From Ectocarpus siliculosus (taxonomy: Eukaryota > Sar > Phaeophyceae > Ectocarpales > Ectocarpaceae): DNA of 44,976 nucleotides. Below the pieces are notes generated by a model. That model was not told where the DNA came from, made no database searches, and worked only from the letters and a program-made list of their open reading frames with translations. The DNA is taken from NCBI GenBank assembly GCA_000310025.1, contig FN648368.1:1-44976 (forward strand), given 5' to 3'. Both the position numbers and the translations under genes were made by a program. Of this stretch, positions 11,177 through 22,366 are shown one piece after another; position 1 is the first letter of the stretch; every line of letters begins with the position of its first letter.

Positions 11177-12128
11177 TCGCTGAGTCGAAGTCGGTCTAAG
11201 CAGTAGCTTACAGTTGAGACTCGGTCTGTGAACAAAATGATTTTCCGTCAGCTTGTTCCCGAAACGACATCGAAAACAACAGTGGCAACCAAACAAGGCG
11301 CGTGATCTCGACCACGCACTGACGAAGTTTGCCTACGGCCCCGACTCCACGCGTAACCAACGTGAACAGCAAGCAGGAGGCTGTTTTCGACAGAGCAGAA
11401 AACCTTCGTGATTAACGTCGAGAAGGCAAAGGTGAAAGGGCCGAGGGTCGCAAATAAAAATGATGGGTCTTATCGGCGCGGCGAGTCGACATCCGAACGA
11501 TGTTGCTTGCAGAACCAGGCACGCGCGACGGTTCGACGCTTGACGAATTTTCGGTTCGATTGAGCATGTGGAATGGAACAACGTGAAAACGTACATTGAT
11601 GGCGTGACGGACAAGCGTCCACCCCCGTGGTGTGGTCTGAACGTTTGAACAGAATGAATGTCGTTCCCTGAATTCATACACTCCGAAAAAACGAAAACCT
11701 GAAAAAGCACCGACGACTGAGGCCTAATCGAAAACCAACCCCACCCATGTCCAATACCCTTGAACAGCAACATCATCAACTTGATGGAAGAAGAGTGCGA
11801 TGTCGATATCATGTTTCCCGTTCCCATCCATCGACCTCGGAAACACGTGGAAGAGCGAGGAATCCTCCCCTTGCACAACAAAGAACTAAATCCCAAGAGG
11901 GCTAAAGGAACAAGCCAGGAAAGACTGCAAGTGAAACATGTTCGCTCTTTCCGCCTACTACAAGGAACAACAGGCACGGCTCTACCCCGATCGCCAGCAG
12001 GTGTATCGACGTCCGTCTTCGTCTCGCTCCGGCCAAAAGCTGGCGGCTTCGCCAACGGCGATGATGCGACTCATTTGGGCAAAATCTAGAATCCGCGGGG
12101 CGCGTAGGTATTCCCACGCTCTGCTCCA
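11177..12128. other. Intergenic stretch between convergent genes
   Basis: This lies between the stop of the + strand LRR gene and the stop of the minus-strand helical-protein gene, so it holds both 3' ends. A 240-codon minus frame (11333-12055) is open but has no recognisable domain and low coding character. I see no canonical AATAAA positioned convincingly for either gene. Confidence 0.4.
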
Positions 12129-14291
12129 TCAGTGGTCATCAGATATCAACAATTGGTCGAGCTCCGCCTTCAGCTGCTCGACTCGCAGGCCACTGCGCGG
12201 CACGACGTGCGGGGAGGCAGGGAGTGGCAGCACGTCACGGTGCGTTCGTACGACAACGCAAGCGGGCCGCAGAAAGGCGGCTGGCTGCGATGTTCTCTGC
12301 AGACGGAAAGTGAGGGGGGTGTTGCTCGTACACAGTCTCGTGCTGCCAGCACGTAGGCTGCACCAGCGCTAAGACCAGTTCGCACGATGCGTCCGATAAA
12401 CAAGCTGCAAAAAAACACGGGGTGGAAATGGTCATTGTCCTGCCCCCCCTGAACCAATATCGCCCCCAAGTGAGGCCTTGCCTTTACCCAGATCAACACT
12501 GCAGTCTCTAGCATAATTACAGTGCGCGACCAACCGCCAGCCCGAGATACGCCTTGGTCCACCAAACGGTCCAAACACTATTCCCGGCCCCGCACCTTGA
12601 TCTCATGATTTCTGTTCGCTTCTTCTCGTCCACGGACCTCAGCACCTCCTCGAATAGCGCCACCGCCTCTGGTAAACGGCGGACGAGTTTCCCACGCGCG
12701 GAGGAGAGGAGAAATACCCCGGATTTGAAACACGGGGGACGGGAGGGACATCGGAGGGACGAACTGAGGCCGGGCCCTGCGAAATGCAGTGTGCGGAGGG
12801 GTGCCTACTTTGCCAAGGTCTCTACTCCTAGCAGGAAGGCAGTATCTACTGATGCGTCGGTAATGCATCGCGTCCACCGCACGGCGGGGCCACAGCATAC
12901 GCTAGCTCCTTCAGCAAAGAACTCCAGTTTAGTCTCCACCCATGGACTAACGTGCAGCCTCTGGCTGGCGTGTAATATCCATGCTACGTCGTGGAGTAGC
13001 CTGTACTCAATCAACGCTGCGCCCTACACAAGGGCCCAGAGGATGCCTCTGCTCGGAAATGCCAACACTAGACATTGACCCCGGGGGAGTCTTGATTCTG
13101 CACTTAGCCTGAACCTCAACCTCTTGCAGGTTCTCTCTGTCGTCGGCCGTCAACGACTGAAGTCTCAGCGTGGGGATTGCAAGAGGCTCCTCCTATCGCC
13201 CCCTACATGGCCGAATCCGAGCGGGAGTCGACATACGTTTCTGATCTCTCCTCTATCAAAGACTGGATAGTGATTTTCAGAAATTCGGGGTTCTCTACCT
13301 TCAACAGCCTCCTTAGCCGCCGCCGCTTCTTCGTCGAAGTAGGTTGTTTCCTTGCTCTCCTCCGCGTATTCCATTTCTTCCCTTGCCTGACCCAACGTGA
13401 ACGAGACACGCGCAAGGTGGCATGGATGGCATGAGGGACATGAGAAACAATATAGATCATGCAGTGTGTGGTGATATGCATATGACGACCAAGCGGTTGC
13501 ACACAAATGCTATAGAACCTGCCCAAGATACCACGGAAGGGTTTGGAGTCAAGGGTGAGGAAGCCGCTCGTGTTTCGGCCAAAAATGTCTCATTCCGTTT
13601 CTGTCAAGCGCGTTTGTGACAGCGCTTACATACGCAAGTGCGAAGGTCGTAAGCGAGAGTCAACACACGCGACCATCCGACACGGGAACTCGAGCATGAA
13701 GTACATGCACACGGCGCCAGGGGCACGGGAAGCTGGGTGTTCCCCGATGCACCAACACACTTTCCGATCTACCGGATGTGACATAAGATACCACACCCCC
13801 TGACCATAACTCAAAGCACGGTTGCTCCACACAGCAGCAGAGAGAGAGAGTGGCGTCGCCGAAAATGGCAGCGTTGGAACGGTCTTGTCGAGAAGTTTCC
13901 GCAAAACGTACAATTGGTTCACTCTTCACCGTGGAGTAACGTGCTGACACATGGCCAGGGGTGTGTGGTATCTTGCGTACGTCACTGCGGTATGTTTCAA
14001 ACCTCGCTACCGCAAGCTCACGATTTGCTGCTATGCCTCACGACACGTACTCACGGTGACAAACAGGTCGTTGAATTCGTCCATCTTGCGTCTGAGCTGT
14101 TCGTCCGACAACAACGTGGACAGAGCTCGACGTGCTACCACGCCGAGCTCGTGCGACGCAGGTAATCCAAGTCTGCCGGGGCGTGCGCCTGCTGCTGCTG
14201 CTGCTGCTGCTGCAGGGGTGCTACCCAATGATGAAGTTCGCAATACGACCGACACGTAGCGCCCGGCGGCGCGAGAGCAAGAGCGGAGCAT
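12129..14291 (-). CDS. Small helical acidic protein with mitochondrial-presequence-like N-terminus, 4 exons, 153 aa
   Basis: Minus-strand exons are 14291-14055, 13386-13299, 12668-12596 and 12192-12129 (stop TGA). Phases 0, 1 and 2 close exactly, total 462 nt. The donors are ACC|gtgagt, GAAG|gtagag and CAAG|gtgcgg, all with AG acceptors. The N-terminus (MLRSCSRAAGRYVSVVLRTS) is Arg/Ser-rich without acidic residues, like a mitochondrial targeting peptide, followed by a GCA-encoded Ala8 run. The rest is a continuous acidic helix: RKMDEFNDLFVTAREEMEYA, AAAAKEAVEEAVALFEEVLR, and GLRVEQLKAELDQL near the end. It recalls small conserved eukaryotic coiled-coil proteins of ~100-150 residues, but I cannot name the family. 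Matrix location is inferred from the N-terminus only. Confidence 0.75.
14189..14212. repeat. (CTG)8 tract encoding poly-Ala on the minus strand
   Basis: Eight CTG units lie inside exon 1 of the small helical-protein gene. On the minus strand in the gene frame they read GCA, giving Ala8 between the presequence-like region and the helical domain. The tract is probably length-polymorphic. Confidence 0.85.
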
Positions 14292-14727
14292 GCTGCTGTG
14301 ACCGTCTACCTATCCAACAGTATTCTGTACGAGGCGAGAGAGGCAGCACTCGGCAGCGAAAAGGGGCACTCTGGTGCAGACAGATGAGCGGGTGAGGTGA
14401 GGGGAGTTCAATCACACCCCGGAAGGCGGTACGGCGGTTACAGCTGTAGTCGCATTCCGCCACCAAACCACATGTATTGCGCCGTCCAACCAGACCTGGT
14501 CGCAGCCAATAACTGACTTGTTCGTCTTTTCAAAATTCACATGCTGTATCTCTTGCCTCCTTTTGATATCTAAAGTTAGGCGTACTGTAGTTTTGTGTAG
14601 TGCGGCGCCGATCCCACTCCCCGCCCTCTGCCCTGCTGTGCTGAAATCGTCGTCTAGATCAGCCTGTGTGGTAGACAGAGGGAGTGGGCTGCAATACACA
14701 GAAGTTACGCTACGCCGAGGCTTTCGA

Positions 14728-17700
14728 ATGCTCAACTCTAGGAAGGGGAACCTCCCTTGCTTCCAATGGGAGGTAGCGCGCTTTCAGCGAGCCCACCGGG
14801 AGAAGATGGCAGCCGTTACTGCACAGACTAACAATCGGCCAACCCCCAAGCAGCAGCTGCGCCGGAAGGATGGATTCCGCAACACCGACGCGAGGAGGCT
14901 CAAGGAAGTCGACGTCGAGCGCAGGAACGCTTTCCTCGTGGAGAAAATGGTCCATATTCATCGCACTGGGGGCTTCGAGCGGAGGTACGATCGTCACCAT
15001 GACAGTTGAGCGTGTGGTATATCCACTACGTACATTTTTTATCACATGATAAACCCACGCAGGGAGATGTAGACAAGACTACTTCAAATAGTATATCAAG
15101 CTCTGAACTGTTGTTGCTCGGAACGTTGCTCGGAACGTTTTTTCGAATCTTGGAAACTGGCTCCCTCTTGTATCTACAGTATGCTCCACAGTCTGACATG
15201 TTTTTTTTTTTTTGTACTTGTGCGATTCTTCGTTAGACCTATTTCAGTTCATTGGTTCTGGTGAGAATATCCGTGACGACGCTGTAGATCTTTCTACACA
15301 CGCATGGCTGACTCCTTGTCTTCTCTACACAGTAGAGGTCTCTTGGTATGACGTTTTTTTCTTAGGCGAAGCACGCTGCGGTCGTTCGTCACATGAAGCA
15401 CTCTGATGCCATATTAATAGTGTAGTACCACTGCGGAGTATAACAACATACAATATATATGTAGTAAACATGCAACGCGGCAAGAAACAGGTAAGCCAGA
15501 CAAATCGACATCCCAAGCCACAACACTATCAACGTATACGTACCACGGGAAGAAGAGTAGGTCGATTGAAGGAATGAATGTGCCCATTCCTGCATATATA
15601 TACCCAACCCCAGCCACCCCATGTGCGCGTGTGGATTTTCGAGGGATGTTCTCGGTGTGGTTTTTTCGACGATGCGTTGTGGTGAAATTTCGAGACAAAA
15701 TAATCCGTACCGCTCCGCGCTGCTGTCTACCTGGTACTGATTTGTAGGCTAGAAAAGTTCCAAGCAAACCCAACCGCAGGCCATGTTAGTCACTACATTT
15801 TTGTGGTGGTCTGTTCGCAACCAGTTCTTGCATCGTTTACCAACGAGCGATATGGTCGATATCGACCACATTCACCACATACACATCCGGGCGCTGTGGC
15901 ATCCTCCCTCCCCTTCTGCCCCGCCAATTTTCACTCACAAGTAGCGAAGGTAGGGCCGTGTGTTCATTTTTCATTATCGTCGCAAAATCTGTTGTTGTCG
16001 GTGGACAAGTGGTCAGCTCAGATGGAAGGCCCCCGAGTAGTGATAACCGGCACGCAGCAGCACCGTATGTAGAGGTGTTTGTTTGTGGCGCTTGGATATG
16101 AGTCCGGTCTGTGCATTCTCTGTGGGGGATACGCGTATGGGTGTGATAGGTAGTACGCGGTTGGGGTCCAAGTACGGTCCCCCCGAGAGAGCACAAGGTG
16201 GTGTGCTCCTGGCACTTGCCTGAGGGGGCTTACGTGTAGGATACCATTCGCCTGAGGTAGTGTGACCAGCTTGCCTGAGGGGCTTGCGTGTCGGTTAATA
16301 ATACATGGTCCTATTCTTCATCTGTTGTTCCTGGGATATCATAGTACCCAGTCTCGACACCAGCCGCTGAGCGCAGCAGAGCGCCCCGAACAGTTTTCTA
16401 CGACAGACACGTCTACGAAAAACAACGTTGTGACAAGGTAACCGACAACATGAAACTCGATCTATTGGCATCGATGTTCGTGCCGTAATTTTACTATCCA
16501 TACCTATGTAGGTCTCAACACGAGTATCAAGATTGCAAGGCGGCGTTACAGTTCGGCAAAACGAACGCCGGGATAACACGAGCGGTCCATGAACGAAGGC
16601 AAGCACGATCAGTTGTCCACGGCGGGAGGGTTGTCGGGCAGGCCTAGCGATAAGCTCTTTCTGTGCTGATACGTTTACCTTCCGAGCCGTACCGAGAACA
16701 TCGAGATTTCATGAACGTAGCCGATGACGAGTTATCTCCAATGCAACAAAGAGCGACGTGGTCTGAGTTTATTCATTCAAACATCTCTGAGTCTGTGTGC
16801 TTGGCGGACGGTGGCATCACCTGATTGTTTGGTGCAGCAGTTTCATCAGAGGTCGAAACAGAAAGGAGGTTGACTCAATGCCTTCATTGCTTAGAGCGTG
16901 ACCCACTATATTCAGCCCTTGGGGACCCCGCCCTATGATATACCCAAGAGTCCCCGCCGAATATGTGTCGGTTGCCTTGAAATAAAACACCTGAAGACAA
17001 AAAACTGCGTTCTACCGATCAAATCGCAGGGTTTCGCTGAGGAAGAAACAACAGGAGCATATTCGAAGGGAGAACGCGATACTTTTGACACGGCTGGTAA
17101 GGTTGATCCACGCATTCACCATTAGGCACAACACAACAGTGCGTGTCGCCGTACGTTGTCGCCAACATACTTAATGCGGTCCAGTACAATGCACCGGTAT
17201 TGGCCACCTTTCTCATGGCAGACAAAAACGCCATGGCAATTGTAGAGTTCAATGGTCTGCACAACGTACGGAGACAGTTGTATTTGGTGGCATTGCCAAA
17301 GACGATCGCGTTGCTGTGACTCATTGTACATCCGCAGGCAAGCCCGAAGCGTACCGCTTTAGACTTCAACAGGTTTGAGGCCGACTTCGCCAAAAGCCGC
17401 GAGCACCACCGCCTGGCCCAATGCGACCGCACGGTGGGACACACGGCAGTATTTTCGCATTGCTCAGGGTCTAACGACACCCCCCCCGGCACATCGGCAC
17501 CTCACCTTCAGTCAGACCATCGGTCAGGACGACCTCGGCCAGCGTCCGCAGGGCTGAGTTTAGGTCGCCAGGCCAAAGTTGGTGTTGGCAAACGTATGAG
17601 TGGCACCGGTCAGAACAACAGACAGCGGGGCAACAACAACACGGCTTGTGTCGGGAAAGCCGAGGGTAGTGCGGAAATGCCATCACGCATAGCTCTGCAC

Positions 17701-19158
17701 AGGCCACACTCAGCTTTGGGTTTGCGACGGGGCGACAAGCACCACGACCTTTTCAATGCTCGCGCCGCGGATCCCGGGTGGGGGAGCAACAGGGCAAGCT
17801 TGACCTCCCGCCCACCGTCGGCGCCGGAGAGGATTGAATGGGGAAGCTGGGGGGCTGGCACCGACCCCGTTTTCTCTGCTGCCGCCAGAAAAAGAAGACC
17901 GCCGCCGTCCCTGCGAAATTGGTCCGGCGGTCGAGGCACGATGGGGTGGGGGCGCCTGTCGAGGAGGCCAGTAGGACCGGCCCACAAAGTACGCCAGCAG
18001 GTACATACCAAAGTATCAAGCGATCGCGATGATGGTCACGACGGAGAAAAGGTGTCGGCGGAGGAAAGTACGACAGGTGGATCCCAGTTCGACGAAAGCC
18101 GGGGTGGTGGTCGAGGTGGCCGTCTCTCGTCTCTCGGGCACACACTGCTCGTGGAAGCGAAGGTTCTAATTGGCGGTAGAAGAAACGCCGGAACTTCAAA
18201 CAGCTCTGAAGAAGCAGGAGGAAGTTGCATGAAGGTGAATCTAAGGTTTCTGAGCTTGGATGGGCTCATCAGGTTCCATGAAGGCGTCAGAAAGACTCTC
18301 CAAGGATTCGTGGTCGAGGCCACCCTCACCACCCCTCATCGAACCCATAACAAAGGTGGTGTCGCGGCTAAAAGCGACGGCACGGTAGGTGGTAGCAGCG
18401 TCGAGGTTGCATCTACATCTGTTGCCGTGCCGATGGTACAAGAATACTTGAAGAACGCAGAAGGAACACCAGCAGCAGGAGATGAGGCTGTAAGGTCGCC
18501 CTCAGCTCTTACCTCGTTCCGTGAGGCATGCCCCTTGGACGAGCGGGGGAACTACCCTGAGATCAACGAGCTGTTGGGGCAAGGTGAACAGCGCGATCTT
18601 TTTCAAACCCTGCTCGGAAGTTGTCGTGTCATCACACCACCAGCAGGCGGGGCTGACCGCATCATTGGCGTGGAGCTGCTGCAGGTAAACGCCGGGCTCA
18701 AGCTTGGGATATCTGTGACTACCGCCGACGCCACGCTTCTCGAGGCAAGAACACATGATCGCCCCAAACCTCCTAGTCCTCAGCCCTCGCATCGACGCCC
18801 AGAAGCGACGGAAACGTACGGAAGTAGCTCCTCACCGACCTCTGGCTTGATGGCTGACACTGGACGGTCAACAGCTGGAGGGGTGGTTGGGAGCTCGCCT
18901 ACCGGGCAACACACTGGGGGTGGTGGGTCTCACGCACGTACACATGGGGACTTTGGCGAAGGTGGCGGTGAAGGCCGTGGGAGGAAGCCGTCTATTCACA
19001 TACGGATGCCTACGGCGACGCGTCCGCCGAGCACCCCGAGGACGGGCGCCGAAGACGTATCAGAGAGTGGCGGCCGGGAAGAAAACCAGGATGACGGCGA
19101 CAACGACTACGACGACGAAGATGAAGATGAAGATGGAGATGAATCAGAAAGTTGTTGA
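14728..19158 (+). CDS. CFAP97/Hemingway-like ciliary protein with a long disordered C-terminus
   Basis: Proposed exons are 14728-14984 (donor AG|gtacga, phase 2) and 17343-19158 (acceptor gcaag|C), together 2073 nt and 690 residues. Exon 1 contains HREKMAAVTAQTNNRPTPK, then RRLKEVDVERRNAFLVEKMV. This matches the CFAP97 pattern of a P.....P segment followed by a helix R..EIE.EN..LL.KM..I. Exon 2 begins ALDFNRFEADFAKSREHHRL, like the W/F..D(F/Y) helix later in that family. The rest (~550 aa) is low complexity with RPRPASAG, RPPSAPER and a C-terminal Asp/Glu run. CFAP97 relatives act in sperm/flagellar axonemes, which fits an alga with flagellate zoids. The 2.4-kb intron may hide another exon (see 17140-17265). 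The downstream frame alone (from 17338) is open for 606 codons. Confidence 0.5.
15114..15137. repeat. Two perfect tandem copies of a 12-mer
   Basis: TTGCTCGGAACG occurs twice in a row, followed by a T run. Confidence 0.9.
16214..16293. repeat. Direct repeat of a ~24-bp motif, ~57-bp spacing
   Basis: CTTGCCTGAGGGGGCTTACG near 16214 recurs as CTTGCCTGAGGGGCTTGCG near 16271. A shorter relative, CGCCTGAGGTAG, lies between them. Confidence 0.7.
17140..17265 (+). other. Candidate phase-0 exon, possibly upstream of the 17338-19158 frame
   Basis: Between acceptor acaacag (to 17139) and donor CACAAC|gtacgg lie 42 open codons reading VVANILNAVQYNAPVLATFL and KNAMAIVEFNGLHN, which resemble an ARM-repeat helix pair. 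Splicing to the acceptor ccgcag before 17338 also keeps frame. It is incompatible in phase with exon 14728-14984, so either it belongs to a different transcript or it is a chance open stretch. The minus strand is open here too. Confidence 0.3.
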
Positions 19159-20143
19159 GCCGATCGTGGCTCCGCACGAAAGGGACCATCGATACGACGC
19201 GTCAGGACGCCCAAGATGGAGTACAAAATAGATATGCCCTCGACCACGATTGTTTGGGGAGTTCGAAGTGCTTCGCGAGTAGTCGGATCCATCCTTGCTA
19301 ATACCCCTCAATCCTATTCACCGCTAAATATCTAAACGTTGAAGGTGCTGCAGCCTGCATCGGCCTTTGTGGCAAGTCCATTTACCGGTACATAACTGTG
19401 ACGTTCGACTCCTTTCGACTACAGAGCGGTCCCGAGCACGCCGTTCGATGTTCTTGGCGGGTTGGTGCCTAGGTACGCTGTGGGGCCCCCGCCTTCGAGA
19501 GCAGTCGGTGGCGCATCCCCCAACCCTTTTGCGTGGTGTCTTCTGTGGAGTATACCCGTCGGAGAAATTTTATTTTTCTCTTAAGCGTGCTTTGAAACCA
19601 TTCGCATAGATCGGCCCGAAAACTTATTTTTTTTATCGGCAACATGCTTGTCGAGATATTGACAGAAGGTTCAAAATTCAGCACGCGCGAGAGTTTTTAG
19701 AAATGATCTTCTCTCCTTATAACGGTGTTGAATTCACCTGCTTGGACCGGCGTTTGTGCGCAAACTTTTCAGTTTTTTTATCGGCCCAAAACTCGTCGAG
19801 ATATCGCCAAAAGACTGAAGTACTTGCTTTTCTTTTTGTGTTGGGTCTACCTGTAGGATCTTGGGATTGGGGCGCCTAACTTTCGGAACATTTTTCGCCC
19901 CCCGGTCCGGACCTACAGAGCTATAAATTTCCCAACGGCACGCACGATTTTCAACTTTGGGCTGACAACCAATGAAATAACTTTGGGCTGACAACCAATG
20001 CAATATTTCGATTTAGCTCATCCTTTCACGGAAACGTGGAGGTGTGGCTTGCCTGTTCGTCCCTCCCCGCCCGTGTGGGCTTTCCACCGGGTCGTCACCA
20101 GGTCTTCGCAGACGCGCAATGCAGTAGTGACTTGTTCCAAATC
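19159..20143. other. Intergenic, AT-rich, with diverged repeats
   Basis: There is no gene signal. Two diverged copies of a ~60-bp sequence share TTTTTTTATCGGC followed by GTCGAGATAT (about 19616-19681 and 19757-19822). Confidence 0.5.
19956..20007. repeat. 26-bp tandem duplication
   Basis: TTTGGGCTGACAACCAATG starts at 19956 and again at 19982. Confidence 0.85.
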
Positions 20144-20827
20144 GCCATGAGGCCCCACGAATGGGGTGCAGAATCGCCGATGGTATTAGCAATTGGGGAA
20201 GCAGTCGTGGCGAAGCCCACGACAATCTATTGTCAAATTGGGGTTTCTGTCAGGGCTATTCGCGAAAGCACTAAAAATATTTGTGACAAATTCGTATGGC
20301 ATTAACGAGGATGTTGTGATTTTTTTGTATGGCATTATAACTAAGGATTTTGGGATATTTTGTCTTGATCGTAGTACAGAAAAAACGCGGCTTCATTTTG
20401 TGCCACACCACACGACACCACCACAACGATATCTCGAAAATCAGGCCACCTATCGTCACCGGACCACTTGGAATGTGTGCTCCGTCGTGCTGTCGCCGGG
20501 CGTGGCGGTCGTGTGGGTCACTGGCGTTGTGTGCGACGAGAGCGCACGGCGGACAAATATTTGTTGGCGCTAGCTCCTCGCGGAAGCGTCTCCATGTCTC
20601 CATCTCTGTCTCTCTGTCGAGGGACACGCGTACAGCAGTATCGCGCCGCTTATAGCGAACCGGCACGAAACACGCCGCGTTATGAACCAAACTACAAACT
20701 ACTGCTGAAGATCTCGCGACTACAAGACTGGTTGCACACAGTCAATCGCTCTGGACAGCACACGGCCCCTGCTGATCAGCAGGGGCTGGCGCTGTCAGCA
20801 GGGGCTGTCGCTGGGAGTGGAACCGCC

Positions 20828-21428
20828 ATGCCTCCAAAGAAGAACAAGTCGACGACAACGGGTAAGGGGAAAAAGCGTAAGGATAGGTCATCATCTAGAA
20901 GTTTTTTCTCCAGTGATGAAAGAGATGGGATCTCTACCAGCAACGACGATTGCGCTGTCCCGTTCCATCTTCTACCTGAAATCGTTCGTAATCGGATTCT
21001 AGAGTCATCTTGTGCAGAAGACGAAAGAGCTCGATCCGCGCAACGAGCATTAGTAGAAGCTAGAGGGCCGCAAGGCACGATGCTCAAGTCCAAGCTAACC
21101 GCGCTCACTTGCGAAAGCCGCGCGAGAGAAGCGAGAGAAAGAAGCAGATTTAAATTTAGATATTTGCGGTCAGGGCGCATTCAGGGCCGCCCGCACAGCG
21201 GCCATAGCCGCTAAAGCAGAGGCCGTCGCTGCCAAAGCTGCTCAGAAGGCGCTAAGGACACAACAACTCCTCACCAAAGCCGCGAACAGAAGAGAGTCGA
21301 TCATGGAGGCATGGATATAGAAACAGGGGGCAGATCGGGAAGTATCGAAGGAGGCACGCGCAGCACTCCTCGCAGACACAGCAGGCTCGAGCGTCGAAGA
21401 CGTCGCCGCCAGAAACCCTGCGAATTGA
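20828..21428 (+). pseudogene. Broken Ala/Lys-rich coiled-coil protein gene
   Basis: From ATG 20828 the frame reads MPPKKNKSTTTGKGKKRKD and continues through FHLLPEIVRNRILESSC into a charged helix. Between about 21096 and 21130 the coding character moves to the +1 frame, which reads AAREKREKEADLNLD, then AFRAARTAAIAAKAEAVAAK. In that frame a TAG follows MEAWI (about 21320), after which protein-like sequence continues (EVSKEARAALLADTAG) to TGA 21428. One frameshift plus one in-frame stop make this a likely pseudogene, unless a small intron has been missed. The basic N-terminus could be a nuclear or nucleic-acid binding tail. The family is not recognised. Confidence 0.55.
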
Positions 21429-21536
21429 ATCGATAAGAGATTATTAGGAATAATTGTTAAACTTACAAGTTTAAGTTGACAGGGACGAATCTTTTACGAA
21501 GTTGAACACACTGTGGATAGGAGTATTCAATGGGAC

Positions 21537-21797
21537 TTACTTGGAATTGGACTGGCGCTCGAGTCTTTGTTTCTCCCCGCTACGGGATATAGCAGCTTCC
21601 GCGTCCGATTGTCGATTTTTCGCTGCAGCAGCGTCTGCGGCTTTACGTTTAAGGTTCTGGCGCTCGAGTCTTTGTTTCTCCCTGCTACGGGATATAGCAG
21701 CTTCCGCGTCCGATTGTCGACCCTTCGCCGCAGCAGCGTCTGCAGCCTTCTTTTCAACTTCCTTCCACGTTCGACAGTAGTTTGTTGAGTGTTTTGG
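21537..21797 (-). pseudogene. Fragment coding a 35-residue coiled-coil repeat
   Basis: The minus-strand frame is open from 21797 to TAA 21537-21539 (87 codons) without an ATG. It contains two copies of a 35-residue unit, RQSDAEAAISRSREKQRLER plus KRKAADAAAAK, encoded by a 105-bp DNA tandem repeat. The composition (Ala, Arg, Glu, Gln) predicts a long helix. It resembles in style the Ala-rich helix of the neighbouring broken gene on the opposite strand. It is probably a remnant of a repetitive structural protein. Confidence 0.45.
21552..21761. repeat. 105-bp tandem duplication
   Basis: CTGGCGCTCGAGTCTTTGTT starts at 21552 and again at 21657. The period is a multiple of three, and the two units are nearly identical over their first ~75 bp. 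Confidence 0.9.
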
Positions 21798-22025
21798 TTA
21801 GATTTTTTTTTGTATCATTTTCTCCTACTTCGTTGCGTGCTTCCTTTCAGCGCTCTCCTTTCAATGTCTTTACTTTCATTTGGTGCTTATTTTTCGTCGA
21901 TTCCGCTCTTTTCTTTTTTTCCTTTTGTATCCTGCTTACAACAGTCTTTCTTCGCTTTACGTCTTCCTTTGTTCTCCTTATTCCCGCCGCTTTTCTTCCC
22001 AAATCCTCTTTCTTCCGTTTTTCAG

Positions 22026-22154
22026 AAAGTGTTCGAGCCTTGCTTCGTGCAAGGCCGGACGGACAAGCTCATGGGCTGCCAGCCTGAGGCTATTAAGAAG
22101 CGCGAGACCAAGCAGGCCAAATTCAGCGGTTCAAACAAGAAGACTAAGCACTAG
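22026..22154 (+). CDS. Probable terminal exon of an unknown gene
   Basis: A ~230-bp pyrimidine-rich tract ends in a textbook acceptor (tccgtttttcag). The following 42 codons read KVFEPCFVQGRTDKLMGCQP, then EAIKKRETKQAKFSG and a Lys-rich end, before TAG 22154. Codon choice is strongly G/C-ending. No upstream exon could be joined with confidence. It may belong to the 20.8-kb broken gene or to an element-encoded protein. Confidence 0.4.
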   Translation, partial: KVFEPCFVQGRTDKLMGCQPEAIKKRETKQAKFSGSNKKTKH

Positions 22155-22366
22155 TCAATGAATGTTGTTCCTACACGTATTCTTCCTCGCGATTTCACTA
22201 CTTGTCTTTTTATCTCTGCATCTGTCTGTGTATATTTTTGTTTTTTTTAGCATTTTAGACTAAAAGTCTCGCCAGTCGTTTGGCAGAGTTTGGCTTGCTG
22301 TTTGAATGCTTTTTGTCGCCAACTCGCCATGAGGCCCCAAGAATGGGGTGCAGAATCGCCGATGGC

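Larger units (their letters stand above)
15010..17139. other. Long intron or intergenic stretch
   Basis: No coding signal was found in about 2.1 kb. It contains a T13-plus run near 15200-15216, a 12-bp tandem repeat (15114-15137) and a duplicated motif at 16214-16293. Minus frames at 15414-15773 and 15837-16196 have no recognisable features. Confidence 0.5.

Noticed and set aside
11333-12055. 240-codon minus-strand open frame
   Set aside because: Sits downstream of the LRR gene, with no recognisable domain, Cys/Pro/Arg-rich random-like composition, no splice partners.
12132-12356. + strand frame reading YQQLVELRLQLLDSQATARH
   Set aside because: Antisense of the last exon of the minus-strand helical gene, whose four exons fit phases exactly.
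13080-13153. Minus-strand stretch SLTADDRENLQE as an exon of the small helical gene
   Set aside because: Wrong phase for exon 2; the exon at 12596-12668 fits phase, donor and helix continuation instead.
17019-17492. 157-codon minus-strand frame
   Set aside because: Overlaps the stronger + strand frame 17338-19158 and has no family features, though it is not fully excluded.
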